A DNA stretch of 64,000 nucleotides from a bacterium (GCA_905221375.1 CAJNCY010000003.1:179882-243881), one strand, 5' to 3'; shown: positions 17,191 to 25,137, counted from the first letter of the stretch. Notes: a model not told the origin generated them from the letters alone. Made by a program: numbers and translations.

Positions 17191-17469
17191 TTAAATAAAT
17201 AAACTAGCTAACCATATCAAGAATGCACATGTAATGATTTTCGAAATACTGCTCTTTACCGCATACGAATAATCCTCTTCAGATTCTTTTTTGCTAGACA
17301 ATACAGGCCAGATAAAAGACAGTAGTGCATCCATCCCTAGTGCTTGCCAGACTGTAATTTTACCAACTGGAACAATCGTTGTGATAATTTCATTCCATCC
17401 ATACTGAACCACAAATGGCGATACAACGATTACAAATACTGCTCCTAAAATAATTCCTAGTTTTTTCAT
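17191..17469 (-). CDS. Small membrane protein, unknown function
   Basis: ATG at 17469 follows GGAGG at nine bases; the longer frame to 17505 overlaps the upstream gene. The 92-residue product has an N-terminal helix (LGIILGAVFVIVVSPFVV), a middle hydrophobic region (WQALGMDALLSFIWPVL) and a C-terminal helix (IITCAFLIWLASLFI). No known family is recognised. It follows the MazG-like gene within two bases, so the two are cotranscribed. Confidence 0.65.
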   Translation of the reverse strand: MKKLGIILGAVFVIVVSPFVVQYGWNEIITTIVPVGKITVWQALGMDALLSFIWPVLSSKKESEEDYSYAVKSSISKIITCAFLIWLASLFI

Positions 17470-17470
17470 T

Positions 17471-17959
17471 TTATAAATCCTCCTCTTTGACGAAAGTACC
17501 ATCAATCCAACGACCCTTTCGGTCTTTGATTTCTTGATAGGCTAGTTCAAAACATTCCTCGAAGCTATAACCAAGGGCATTGCTGATTGATTTTAGATAT
17601 TCAACCGCGAATACTAAATCATAACGAAATATTCCATTGTATCTTCTATCGCTATATGATAGAATTGCACAAATGTTTAAATTTAAGCCTTTAAAACAGT
17701 TCATTACATCTACTTCTTCAACGTGATTTAATCCCTCAAAAATCTTATGCACATCCTCTTTTATCAACAAGGCCAGACCGACAATCACGACTGCACAGTC
17801 TCCAATGCTGTCCTTGGTCAGTTTCTCATTCTTCTTGAGATAGCCTGCACATAACTCACCGAACTCTTCGCTTAATTTCAAAGACTGCTTATCCAGTCGT
17901 CCACCGTTTTCAAGGTCACGGTCAATAAACCATTGTTTTACATTGTCTAGTGTGTTCAT
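17471..17959 (-). CDS. MazG-like nucleotide pyrophosphohydrolase
   Basis: The 162-residue protein shows the all-alpha NTP pyrophosphohydrolase pattern: KLSEEFGELCAGYLK (EExxE-type metal site, about residues 29-36) and DSIGDCAVVIVGL (about residues 50-62). Phage MazG-like enzymes hydrolyse nucleoside triphosphates or alarmones and may keep an infected cell active. The later half is less typical and could be a phage-specific extension. Confidence 0.8.
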   Translation of the reverse strand: MNTLDNVKQWFIDRDLENGGRLDKQSLKLSEEFGELCAGYLKKNEKLTKDSIGDCAVVIVGLALLIKEDVHKIFEGLNHVEEVDVMNCFKGLNLNICAILSYSDRRYNGIFRYDLVFAVEYLKSISNALGYSFEECFELAYQEIKDRKGRWIDGTFVKEEDL

Positions 17960-18004
17960 TCTTTTTCTCCTAAAAAATCAAAAATTGTAGTCTGATATAG
18001 TGGT

Positions 18005-18754
18005 CTAGAATAGACTGGTTTGAAAGGTTGAGAGCATCTGCTCCTGCGCTTTCTTGTAAAAATCCTTTTTTATTTCAAAACCATAGGCTGACCGTCCCAT
18101 TTCGATTGCAGCTCTCAAAGTTGAGCCACTTCCAGCTACTGGGTCAATAACAACATCGTCTGGATCAGTAAATATTTCAATCAATCGTTTTAAAACTGGT
18201 ATAGGTTTCTGCGTCGGATGAATCGTGGGATAGTTACTATCTTTCTCCCAAGGAGCATGATTCAATACCATTGACCCACTATTGTTGAATTTCGGTAACT
18301 TGTCACGGTATAAAACAGTCGCTTCTTCAACAGCGCCAACAATCTTCATGTTTGCTTTTAAAACTTGTGGACTTGATTTCTTTGTAAAATAAAGTGGATA
18401 AGCGTTATTAAAGCCATGTTTTTTACCACATTCAATAACCATTTCTCGCTGTTGCCAAGCGTGGAATACAATCATAGCTGGCGCTTTCCCCTTTTCTTTA
18501 GGTTCTTTTTTTAGTAACCGAGAACAGAAATCGAAAAAATTATTAATCTTGAAATCATTGTCCGTATCGAAAAATGATTTTCCTGCCAGTTTGCTCTCGC
18601 CGTTTTTATTGTCTCCATCCTTGTACCAACGGGGATCTGAAGCATACGCATTATTACCTAAATTATAAGGAATATCAGCGATAATTAACTGCGCCCTTGG
18701 AATCTGATACCTTTTAGCATTTTCAAAATGATCGTTGTATAACTCGCATTTCAT
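18005..18754 (-). CDS. DNA adenine/cytosine-N4 methyltransferase, beta-type order
   Basis: The 249-residue protein has catalytic motif IV as LIIADIPYN (DIPY at about residues 27-30) near the N-terminus, HPTQKP at about 178, and the SAM-binding motif I as DPVAGSGSTLRAA near residue 204. Catalytic motif before SAM motif is the beta-class order of amino-methyltransferases. DIPY replaces the usual DPPY. No restriction enzyme is adjacent, so this is an orphan phage methylase that probably protects phage DNA from host restriction. Confidence 0.92.
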   Translation of the reverse strand: MKCELYNDHFENAKRYQIPRAQLIIADIPYNLGNNAYASDPRWYKDGDNKNGESKLAGKSFFDTDNDFKINNFFDFCSRLLKKEPKEKGKAPAMIVFHAWQQREMVIECGKKHGFNNAYPLYFTKKSSPQVLKANMKIVGAVEEATVLYRDKLPKFNNSGSMVLNHAPWEKDSNYPTIHPTQKPIPVLKRLIEIFTDPDDVVIDPVAGSGSTLRAAIEMGRSAYGFEIKKDFYKKAQEQMLSTFQTSLF

Positions 18755-18755
18755 T

Positions 18756-19016
18756 TTAAATCATCACCTCATCCCCAACTTTCACTTTATCCCACTGCTC
18801 TCTAGTGACTACGAAAATCCCATAATCTCTGATAGTCACTGTGTATAGCTTCCCATGTCGTCCTTTCTCAACGACCTTGCCGAATATCTCAGCGCCTGCG
18901 TTATCGGCTTTGTAGACAATCATCGGCTTCTTCTCTTCCAAATCTCGAATCCTGTCCATCTGCCAGATATTCAATCCAGCAGATAGCAGAATCCATATTG
19001 CGATAAATCGTTTCAA
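18756..19016 (-). CDS. DUF1372-type phage protein with signal anchor
   Basis: Eighty-six residues with an N-terminal hydrophobic helix (FIAIWILLSAGLNIW) and a small beta-rich part containing GKLYTVTIRDYGIFVVTREQW, the pattern of DUF1372 of streptococcal phages. The anchor suggests exposure outside the membrane. It is coupled to both neighbours (4-base overlap upstream, 1-base gap downstream). Confidence 0.75.
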   Translation of the reverse strand: MKRFIAIWILLSAGLNIWQMDRIRDLEEKKPMIVYKADNAGAEIFGKVVEKGRHGKLYTVTIRDYGIFVVTREQWDKVKVGDEVMI

Positions 19017-19297
19017 TTTATGACCTCCTGCTTTGGTTCAAAAGGTAATTCTTTTCTTGCTTCACTCATAATATAAGGATTGCCTGTTGGCAATGTTGCG
19101 AAGTATGTTCTCGATACTGCCGCTTGACAAAAAATCATTTCGTCAAAAACTAGCTGACATAACTCTACCAAACACTCTTCAATATCAAACACTTCGTCAT
19201 AGTCTTCACTATCCATTTGCTCTTCATAAAACTCTGCAATTTCACAAGCTTTTCTGTACAATTTACCTGCAAATTCTCTTTTCATTTCTTCCATCAC
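19013..19297 (-). CDS. Hypothetical early phage protein, 94 residues
   Basis: An acidic helical protein (MMEEMKREFAGKLYRKACEI) with a cluster of aspartate and glutamate around residues 29-45 and a C-terminal FEPKQEVIN. A second ATG three bases in could also be the start. It overlaps the DUF1372 gene by four bases. No family is recognised. Confidence 0.6.
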   Translation of the reverse strand: MMEEMKREFAGKLYRKACEIAEFYEEQMDSEDYDEVFDIEECLVELCQLVFDEMIFCQAAVSRTYFATLPTGNPYIMSEARKELPFEPKQEVIN

Positions 19298-19306
19298 TCC
19301 AACTCC

Positions 19307-19642
19307 TCATTTTTCTAACGTTTTGATTACACTTTCAATCTGTTCTTTCTTCTTCTGCAATTCTTCCAAACTTTTGACTTCTAATGCTTTTTTAATAATT
19401 TCAAGTTGTTCAATTTCTTTTTTAAACTTTATAAGTTCTTCAACTTTACGAGCATAATCCCTAAAATTATTTGCCCAGTCATATTCATCCCAACCAAAAA
19501 CTCTTAGAAGTTCTTGTTTTAAGTCATAGTATTTTCTTACCAAATCTCTATTGACCATCGCTTGAGAGTGCATAATATAAAATGTCATAGCCGAAATCAG
19601 CAAACAAGCAATAAACATTCCCCAGAACATTAAATTTTCCAT
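19307..19642 (-). CDS. Membrane-anchored coiled-coil phage protein
   Basis: The 111-residue product has one N-terminal membrane helix (NLMFWGMFIACLLISAMTFYI, about residues 3-23) followed by a long charged coiled coil to the end (KKEIEQLEIIKKALEVKSLE). It lies in an unbroken early transcript, one base from its upstream neighbour. Function is unknown; the shape recalls small membrane-tethered phage accessory proteins. Confidence 0.6.
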   Translation of the reverse strand: MENLMFWGMFIACLLISAMTFYIMHSQAMVNRDLVRKYYDLKQELLRVFGWDEYDWANNFRDYARKVEELIKFKKEIEQLEIIKKALEVKSLEELQKKKEQIESVIKTLEK

Positions 19643-19930
19643 TTATTCCACCTCCTCAAAATAACTGCTAAATTTACTTAAATTGACAATAGCGACCTCT
19701 TCAACAAAATGCTTTTCAATGTCAAAGTCTGGGTCATCTTTACTAAACTCTTTCTTAATGGCTTTTTCAGCCAGCGAAGGTAAATCGAATATGCTTGCTC
19801 CATTTTTTAAGGCAAGCGGATTTCCATGTTGATTCACTATTCGATACCCTATATCAAACGGTCTGATTTCCCTTGGGACTTTTATGCATTCACTTTGATT
19901 CTTCATTCCTTCTTCAAGCGTTTGTATCAT
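19643..19930 (-). CDS. Hypothetical early phage protein, 95 residues
   Basis: The protein starts MIQTLEEGMKNQSECIKVPR and includes FDIGYRIVNQHGNPLALKNG, then a helical acidic end. The start overlaps the DUF1642 stop by four bases, so translation is coupled. I recognise no family. Confidence 0.6.
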   Translation of the reverse strand: MIQTLEEGMKNQSECIKVPREIRPFDIGYRIVNQHGNPLALKNGASIFDLPSLAEKAIKKEFSKDDPDFDIEKHFVEEVAIVNLSKFSSYFEEVE

Positions 19931-20439
19931 CCCTCCACCTCCTCAATCTCAATCCCTGGACAATCGAATACCCAGCCGAACCCAGCTTCTTCTAGTCCTT
20001 TGCGAGTAAATTTAGATCTTAATCTACTTTGTAAAAATCCTAAGAAATTCTCATCTTCAACTCTTACAAGATACTGTTCTGCAGCTGTAATCTTCACAAA
20101 ATACCGCTTCTCTTTCTTGACCTCGTAGCCAAACTGATGCATGTTGACGAGGGTTTGAAATGATTTTGTGCTAGCGAGTAGAAACCACCTATCAAATTCA
20201 TTAAGTTTAGCACCGTCAAAAATCGATGAAATATTAATGATATATCTAAATAAATTCCCTTCAAAATCATCCTTATTCTCTTCATACCAATCCGCCACAA
20301 ACTGCTTTACTTTGACTTTCTCTGGTTCGTTTAGTTCAGAAATAAGTTCTATTACCGTATCTATTTCGACATATTCAGGTTTATTCCCGAAAAGATTTTT
20401 TAAACCTTCCATACGTTCAATCAATTCCTGCTTATTCAT
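19927..20439 (-). CDS. DUF1642 family phage protein
   Basis: ATG at 20439 follows GAGGAGG at nine bases; a longer frame to 20562 runs inside the neighbour. The 170-residue protein begins MNKQELIERMEGLKNLFGN, has VADWYEENKDDFEGNLF near residue 50 and ends with the typical TRKGLEEAGFGWVFDCPGIE block of DUF1642. Such proteins are frequent in streptococcal phage early regions and have no known role. Confidence 0.85.
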   Translation of the reverse strand: MNKQELIERMEGLKNLFGNKPEYVEIDTVIELISELNEPEKVKVKQFVADWYEENKDDFEGNLFRYIINISSIFDGAKLNEFDRWFLLASTKSFQTLVNMHQFGYEVKKEKRYFVKITAAEQYLVRVEDENFLGFLQSRLRSKFTRKGLEEAGFGWVFDCPGIEIEEVEG

Positions 20440-20740
20440 CTTCAAGTTCCTCCTCGTAATCATAAACCAAACTATCCAACCATGCCCTAGGGTCACAATC
20501 TCCAATTGGTTCAACATCCCTTTCTTGCAACCAAGCTGAGAAATCAACCAAATTGCCAACATTAATTGTGAAGTAATCGCCCCATGACCAGCAAGTTAGA
20601 TAGATGTCAGTAGCTTCTCCTGTTTCATCTTCAACAGTCACATAACCATTCTCGACCATAGCTGTTCCGTAGCAAAGATCACATGTTCCTGTCAACTCTT
20701 CTTGGACATCGGAATTAAATGCAATTACTTTATATTTCAT
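20432..20740 (-). CDS. Hypothetical early phage protein with a CDLC motif
   Basis: The 102-residue acidic protein has TGTCDLCYGTAMVENGYVTV near residues 17-36, where two cysteines two residues apart could bind metal or be coincidental, and a strongly acidic C-terminus (EEELEDE). It overlaps DUF1642 by eight bases. Similar small proteins occur in streptococcal phages; the function is unknown. Confidence 0.6.
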   Translation of the reverse strand: MKYKVIAFNSDVQEELTGTCDLCYGTAMVENGYVTVEDETGEATDIYLTCWSWGDYFTINVGNLVDFSAWLQERDVEPIGDCDPRAWLDSLVYDYEEELEDE

Positions 20741-20921
20741 CTTCCAACTCCTTTATTCTCTTCTTCCAGTTTTTCACTTTCTTTTTAAGCAAGTCACGTT
20801 CCTCAGACCTGCTAAAAGCAAGCGATTTGACACACGGTTCAGATAGTTCTGCTATCCTTGCCTCCGTCTGCTCGATTGTGCGTTTCAGTCCTTCAATGAC
20901 TGTCTATTTGCTATATTCCAT
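20730..20921 (-). pseudogene. Small coiled-coil phage gene with an early TAG stop
   Basis: A 64-codon frame from an ATG at 20921 to a TAA at 20730 is broken at codon 6 (TAG at 20906-20904). Beyond the stop the frame reads as a well-formed charged coiled coil (VIEGLKRTIEQTEARIAEL, then FSRSEERDLLKKKVKNWKKR) and ends in an 11-base overlap with the next gene, as real genes here do. No later ATG, GTG or TTG with a ribosome site rescues it well. Confidence 0.6.
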
Positions 20922-21035
20922 GTTTTATCCTGTTTATAAAAATCCAGCTCTTGCCCCTCATGGCTCAAAGACACAAGAGCTAGCAAATTCTTTATACGTC
21001 ATTCGTCCAAGTCTGACGCATATTCTAGCTCGCTT

Positions 21036-21263
21036 TTAACGTGGTTCGCGGCACGTTGATTTTGTTGCTAAGTAATAGCAATCTACAGCACCATAATCAA
21101 AACGCACTTCGTATTTTCCGATATATTTTTTAAATCTTGGTCTAGTAATACCAGAGAAAGCCCACTGATGATCTTTCATCTGTTCGATAAGTTCATCCAC
21201 GTTGTTAAAACTTCCAAGAAAAAACTTGCAGTGCCCATTGTAGACGAAGTAGAGATTTAACAT
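21036..21263 (-). CDS. Hypothetical early phage protein, 75 residues
   Basis: The ATG at 21263 shares its A with the stop of the upstream gene (TGATG). The protein starts MLNLYFVYNGHCKFFLGSFN and contains a predicted helix and strands; it reads like a small alpha-beta domain. No family is recognised. Downstream, 21035-20922 holds only short broken frames, including a 14-codon one ending CVFEP-stop-GARAG. Confidence 0.6.
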   Translation of the reverse strand: MLNLYFVYNGHCKFFLGSFNNVDELIEQMKDHQWAFSGITRPRFKKYIGKYEVRFDYGAVDCYYLATKSTCREPR

Positions 21264-21457
21264 CACTCCACCTCGATAGGGTAAAAGTTCCCAAAGGAAC
21301 CCCTCAATGCCTTACCAACCTGTACGGCTGCCCCACGAGAAACAAACCGCATGGCTTTCTTCTCCTCTGAACATGAAATGTCCAAGCCAGTCTCACCGAT
21401 AACTGCGGACCTCAGAAAGGGCTTGTCCTCCCTTGTCCCATGCTTTAAAATAAACAT
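21263..21457 (-). CDS. Hypothetical early phage protein, 64 residues
   Basis: A small mixed-charge protein (MFILKHGTREDKPFLRSAVI) with no membrane helix. It starts 15 bases after the DnaC-like gene ends and overlaps the next gene by one base. I assign no function. Confidence 0.6.
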   Translation of the reverse strand: MFILKHGTREDKPFLRSAVIGETGLDISCSEEKKAMRFVSRGAAVQVGKALRGSFGNFYPIEVE

Positions 21458-21471
21458 CAGCCACCTCCGTT

Positions 21472-22242
21472 CTAAAAATATTGCTTCCGCTTGTTTGTCA
21501 AATCATTAAAAATCATCAAATGGTCTTTATCCACTCCCTTCATCAGTCTAGACATGAAGGGCCTGCCATATCTTTTCTGAATTTCAGCAGAAATCAAATT
21601 CGTGGTAATAATTGTATTTGAACGCTTGTTCAGGATATTGTAGAGAATAGTAAACGACCACTCGCTATCCTTCTCCATACCCAAATCATCCAAGACCAAA
21701 AACTTAGCGCTCGCAATTTTATTGACCAGAAACTCTTCCTGACTAAAATCAGCTTTAATCTTCATCAACAAGTCAGTCACGTTGATGAAAATAGCAATCT
21801 CTTTCGTGTACTCAGATAAAGCCTTCACCATAGCAAAGGCCAAATGGCTCTTGCCTGTCCCAGGTTCTCCTTGTAACACGATGTTGTTCCTTGCTCCCTC
21901 AGACCACTCACGACAAATCCGCTTCGCAAAAGCTAGCTTTTCCGCTTCTTTTTCGGTTGGGGTCTCAAAATTGTCCAAAGTCGCATTTTTCAAAACCTCA
22001 TCATAAAGAGAGAACTTCTCAAGATAGTATTTCCTTTCACGCTCATTCTCAGCGTTAGCCAATTCATTAACCCTTGCTTGATTCTCCTCATGGATCCGTT
22101 CAGATTCACACATACGGCACACAACACTCTCAGTCCTCAATATCTTTATCAAAGGAATATTGTGCTTTTCGCAAAGCTCTTTCTGTTGTTCTGTATTCCT
22201 GTGATAAGATAAGGCAATCTCCTCAAATACATTCTCTACCAT
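21472..22242 (-). CDS. DnaC/DnaI-like helicase loader ATPase
   Basis: ATG at 22242 follows GGAGGT at eight bases. The 256-residue protein has an N-terminal CxxC (VVCRMCESE, about residues 42-45) and an AAA+ core with Walker A GEPGTGKSHLA (about 130-140), Walker B FLVLDDLGME (about 183) and sensor TIITTNL. It would load the host replicative helicase at the phage origin together with the DnaD-like organizer encoded just upstream. Confidence 0.93.
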   Translation of the reverse strand: MVENVFEEIALSYHRNTEQQKELCEKHNIPLIKILRTESVVCRMCESERIHEENQARVNELANAENERERKYYLEKFSLYDEVLKNATLDNFETPTEKEAEKLAFAKRICREWSEGARNNIVLQGEPGTGKSHLAFAMVKALSEYTKEIAIFINVTDLLMKIKADFSQEEFLVNKIASAKFLVLDDLGMEKDSEWSFTILYNILNKRSNTIITTNLISAEIQKRYGRPFMSRLMKGVDKDHLMIFNDLTNKRKQYF

Positions 22243-22394
22243 GAAAGACGACCTCCGCATTCCTGCCAGCTGGCCATTTCAGACAAGCAGGCAATCACTT
22301 GATGAATTGGCTGATTCGCTAAAAGAGTCTTCTTCTCATAGCTTAACGGATAAAATTCCTCTTCAAATTGCTCAATCAGTTCTAATACCCCCAT
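22236..22394 (-). CDS. Small phage protein between replication genes, 52 residues
   Basis: A short frame (MGVLELIEQFEEEFYPLSYE, ending GGRLSW) bridges the replisome organizer and the DnaC-like gene. It overlaps the first by 13 bases and the second by seven, which is typical of a translated coupled gene. It is helical and acidic at the start. No family is recognised. Confidence 0.6.
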   Translation of the reverse strand: MGVLELIEQFEEEFYPLSYEKKTLLANQPIHQVIACLSEMASWQECGGRLSW

Positions 22395-23188
22395 TCGTCC
22401 TTAGCCTCCTGTTCCGATGTTTTATCCTTGTTTTTCTTTTCGGATTGACGAACCTGCTCCACAGTCGTGACATTGTTCATCTGCCAATTTCTTAAAATGC
22501 CACCAACATATTTGATGTTTGGTTTTCCTGAGTTAATAGCAGTCTTCAACGCTTCTTTTACTAAATCCACATCATTCTCATTTAGGAGATGGTTGATTTC
22601 TTCAATCTCAAATCCAGATAAGAGTCTGCGAAATTCAGATTGAAAAAGTTCTAAGATATTTTCTTCGCTACCACTACTATTATTAGTAGTAGTTATTCTT
22701 TTCTTATTCTTATCTTTATCTAATCTATTCTTATTCTTATCTTCTTCTAGTGCGTTACCGTCCGTTACTGTAACGTTACCTGTAACGTTACCAAGAGCAA
22801 GATTTTTCTGTTTTTTACGGTATTTGGCTACACGGTTACGTGTCTGTTCCTTGATTTTCTCCATTCCGTCAACGTTTTGATGTTTTTCCCAATTTGGCAA
22901 GCTAATGATTCCATCGATAATCTCAATCATCCCGAACTGTTCAAAAACTCCAATAGCCATTCTTACTGTATTCAATGGTCTACGAAAAATAGTAGCTAAC
23001 ATTTCATCTGTATAGTGAACCTTATCCGTCATCATCAGCAAACCATTACTGTTATGTTTTCCAGCAAGTGTCAAAATCTTGAACCATATCACTAAGATGG
23101 CATCAGGATCAGGTAAGGCATCAATCAGGCAAATCTTTTCATCGTCAAAAATATCTGTTGTGATTTTTATCCACTTAATTTCAGGCAT
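22382..23188 (-). CDS. Phage replisome organizer, DnaD-like
   Basis: The start at 23188 (MPEIKWIKITTDIFDDEKI) matches the opening of the phage replisome organizer N-terminal family. A winged-helix region fills residues 1-120, a low-complexity linker of lysine, asparagine and threonine lies around 150-180, and a DnaD-like domain follows (FELFQSEF-type; here ILELFQSEFRRLL and FEIEEINHLL). The last part contains KYVGGILRNWQMNNV, as in DnaB/DnaD primosome proteins. It should bind the phage origin, probably within its own gene. Confidence 0.9.
   Translation of the reverse strand: MPEIKWIKITTDIFDDEKICLIDALPDPDAILVIWFKILTLAGKHNSNGLLMMTDKVHYTDEMLATIFRRPLNTVRMAIGVFEQFGMIEIIDGIISLPNWEKHQNVDGMEKIKEQTRNRVAKYRKKQKNLALGNVTGNVTVTDGNALEEDKNKNRLDKDKNKKRITTTNNSSGSEENILELFQSEFRRLLSGFEIEEINHLLNENDVDLVKEALKTAINSGKPNIKYVGGILRNWQMNNVTTVEQVRQSEKKNKDKTSEQEAKDEWGY
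22673..22792. other. Candidate phage replication origin inside the organizer gene
   Basis: Within the linker-coding part lie three origin-like elements in 120 bases: a palindrome ACTACTA-TTAT-TAGTAGT (22673-22690), an AT-rich stretch with repeated TTCTTAT units (22696-22747) and two tandem 12-mers TGTAACGTTACC (22769-22792), each with the palindrome GTAACGTTAC. Related GTTACC units precede them at 22754. Origins inside the organizer gene are known in Gram-positive phages. The repeats also encode NVTGNVT, so a coding reason cannot be excluded. Confidence 0.5.
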
Positions 23189-23477
23189 ACCGAGCCCCCC
23201 ACTTCCTACGGTTTGCACGATATTTCATCCGCATATCCTCATAGATGTACCTACCCTCTAGCGCCATCTTCTCAACCTTTAACAGCTTATTTTCAGAGAC
23301 CACATCACGATAGTCCTTAGCTAGTTTTTCATAGTCAGCCAGGTATTCTTTGATAAGTGATATTTTACTATTCTCGTCCTCTAAATATATTTCAAAATCA
23401 GACTTTTCTTCATCAGACGATATCATTTCAATATTCACTCTCTCATGCCACGACAGCCATTCAATCAATTCTTCCAT
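23181..23477 (-). CDS. Hypothetical early phage protein, 98 residues
   Basis: An acidic-to-basic helical protein (MEELIEWLSWHERVNIEMIS) with a coiled middle and a basic end (MKYRANRRKWGARYA). It overlaps the replisome organizer by eight bases. No family is recognised; the basic tail might touch nucleic acid, which is a guess. Confidence 0.6.
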   Translation of the reverse strand: MEELIEWLSWHERVNIEMISSDEEKSDFEIYLEDENSKISLIKEYLADYEKLAKDYRDVVSENKLLKVEKMALEGRYIYEDMRMKYRANRRKWGARYA

Positions 23478-23489
23478 TTCCTGACCTCC

Positions 23490-23804
23490 TCACTTCAAGA
23501 TGTGCATTTTAGGTTCTGGTAATGCCAGAGGTTCTGGGCATAAACCTACAGGCGGTTCATTGTCATAGGTGAAACCTTTAAACTCTCGGCGAATATTCTT
23601 GCGAATTTCTTGCCATTTGTCCTCTCTACCACGTTCGTATGCATGGTTATAGCCTTGGATAATCATAGACGCAAATTCTTGCTCTTCCCGTCTCTCTTCT
23701 TCCTCTCGTTGTTCTTGCATTTTGATATGACGATAAGCTCCCACAAAGCCAAGCAGCAGAGCTCCTGCTCCCATCAGCTGGTCTAAAATCGGTGGTTCAA
23801 ACAT
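23490..23804 (-). CDS. Hypothetical phage protein with N-terminal membrane helix
   Basis: The 104-residue protein has a short hydrophobic segment (LMGAGALLLGFVGAY, about residues 10-24), then a strongly charged helix (EQREEEERREEQEF) and a proline-rich end. ATG follows GAGGAGAG at eight bases. No family is recognised. Confidence 0.6.
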   Translation of the reverse strand: MFEPPILDQLMGAGALLLGFVGAYRHIKMQEQREEEERREEQEFASMIIQGYNHAYERGREDKWQEIRKNIRREFKGFTYDNEPPVGLCPEPLALPEPKMHILK

Positions 23805-23816
23805 TTCTTCTCTCCT

Positions 23817-23936
23817 CTAAATCTTTAATTTTTTCTCTTTTTCAATCAACACTTGATGTAAGTCTAACGCAACAACTTTCCAGTCGGTGTTGAGTTCTTT
23901 AAATAACCAGTTTTTGATTTTTGTTAATAGGTTCAT
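23817..23936 (-). CDS. Very small phage protein, 39 residues
   Basis: The frame MNLLTKIKNWLFKELNTDWK ends with KEKKLKI. It has a GAGGGG ribosome site, starts seven bases after the excisionase-like gene ends, and stops 12 bases before the next start. An amphipathic basic helix is likely. Function is unknown. Confidence 0.5.
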   Translation of the reverse strand: MNLLTKIKNWLFKELNTDWKVVALDLHQVLIEKEKKLKI

Positions 23937-23943
23937 TTTCCCC

Positions 23944-24192
23944 TCACTTCGTTAGATTCATCCAGTTTGCGTTGTACCATTCACGGACTGCATCTCGTGG
24001 CCAACGCTTGTCATTTATATTTGGAAATCCTTTCTGGTAGCGAAAACGGTCATCGAACGTATCTACAGAAACCCCAAGCATTTTAGCCACATCTTTTCTC
24101 TTGAGTTCCAGAGGGAACGCTTCTTCAATATTTGCTGATTGTAAGACGGTAAACTTGATCTGGCTTGCAATCGCTTGAATAAGGTCTTCCAT
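23944..24192 (-). CDS. Excisionase-like helix-turn-helix protein
   Basis: The 82-residue protein carries a MerR/Xis-type winged helix, LKRKDVAKMLGVSVDTFDDRF (about residues 30-50), then PRDAVREWYNAN near the C-terminus, as in DNA-binding proteins of the excisionase class. It may help excision or regulate early genes. It is in the early operon, not next to the integrase. Confidence 0.75.
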   Translation of the reverse strand: MEDLIQAIASQIKFTVLQSANIEEAFPLELKRKDVAKMLGVSVDTFDDRFRYQKGFPNINDKRWPRDAVREWYNANWMNLTK

Positions 24193-24233
24193 TTTTACTC
24201 CTTTCGTGTTATAATTCAGTTAGTTATTTTAGT

Positions 24234-24262
24234 AAGCGCCTGACTTCGTTAGGTGCTTTTTT
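24234..24262 (+). terminator. Terminator-like hairpin oriented for the plus strand
   Basis: AAGCGCCTGAC-TTC-GTTAGGTGCTT forms an 11-pair stem with two G-T pairs and is followed by six T on the plus strand. On the minus strand, where the genes lie, no T-run follows. It would stop antisense transcription into the early operon. Confidence 0.6.
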
Positions 24263-24271
24263 GTGTTGTTG

Positions 24272-24415
24272 TCAAACTGTCTTACTTTCCATCGCCCTGA
24301 GTTCTATCTCATGGCTGACTTGTCTCAATAGCTTCTCACACGCTATCTTAGCTTCTCTGTACGTTGTAGATTCGCTGATGAAATAATCAGCAAGTTCGAT
24401 AATTTTATCTTCCAT
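24272..24415 (-). CDS. Very small phage protein, 47 residues
   Basis: The frame MEDKIIELADYFISESTTYR, ending AMESKTV, begins eight bases after the antirepressor stop. It is helical throughout. I recognise no family; similar short helical proteins are common in this place in streptococcal phages. Confidence 0.5.
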   Translation of the reverse strand: MEDKIIELADYFISESTTYREAKIACEKLLRQVSHEIELRAMESKTV

Positions 24416-24423
24416 GCCTACCC

Positions 24424-25137
24424 CTACGCTTGGCTAAAAGCGTTCAGTTCCATAATTTTCATCTTAGTGTTTGTGCTTGGCTCCCATGTCATCCAGTAGG
24501 CCAATGCGGCTTCTGCAAACTTTTTCGGTAGCAAATCATAGCGACTAATATTGAAGTGGTCTTTAAAGTCAATCTCAGCTTGTCTAAATACCGACTGAGC
24601 GAAAATCTTATCCGCATAAGCCGGACTATCAATGCCACCTAAGCAAGCCACGACACGAGCCTTGCGTTTCTTCAGTAGCGACTGAGCATAGCTTGGGTGA
24701 ATTGGCTGTTCGTTTTTTAGATAGTCGATGTCTTCAATCATGCTAGCCTGTTGCTCACGCAATTTCTTCTGTCCAGTAAATAGAGCGATGAAGGCATCCT
24801 CATCCAAGTCCTCACGGATAAATCCCCCCTGCTTGCGAATAGCTGGTAAAACCTCTGATGTCACCCAGCGCTTAAACTCTTTCGCTTGAGATAATTTACT
24901 GGATAAAATGAGAGAGTAGAGGCCAGATTCGTTGATGATGATAGTTTCTTGAACCCTTCCTAAATTATCTGTGAGGCCCTGTTTTAGGGCGTCATCTTCA
25001 TCAACATGAAGAGCAATCGCATTTCTAGCCTTGCTATATCCTAGGATGTCTGCAACATCTTTCCCAACGAACCAAGGTTCGTCATCAATGATCAAAGTAC
25101 GGACTTCCTGTCCGTGAAAATTAAAAATTTCGTTCAT
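24424..25137 (-). CDS. Phage antirepressor with BRO-N domain
   Basis: The ATG at 25137 overlaps the stop of the preceding small gene. The 237-residue protein has a BRO-N domain in its first 100 residues (VGKDVADILGYSKARNAIALHV, then NESGLYSLILSSKLSQAKEF and WVTSEVLPAIRKQGG). A C-terminal region that looks ORF6C-like follows. Antirepressors of this type counter the CI repressor at induction. It is the third well-supported gene of the leftward early operon. Confidence 0.93.
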   Translation of the reverse strand: MNEIFNFHGQEVRTLIIDDEPWFVGKDVADILGYSKARNAIALHVDEDDALKQGLTDNLGRVQETIIINESGLYSLILSSKLSQAKEFKRWVTSEVLPAIRKQGGFIREDLDEDAFIALFTGQKKLREQQASMIEDIDYLKNEQPIHPSYAQSLLKKRKARVVACLGGIDSPAYADKIFAQSVFRQAEIDFKDHFNISRYDLLPKKFAEAALAYWMTWEPSTNTKMKIMELNAFSQA

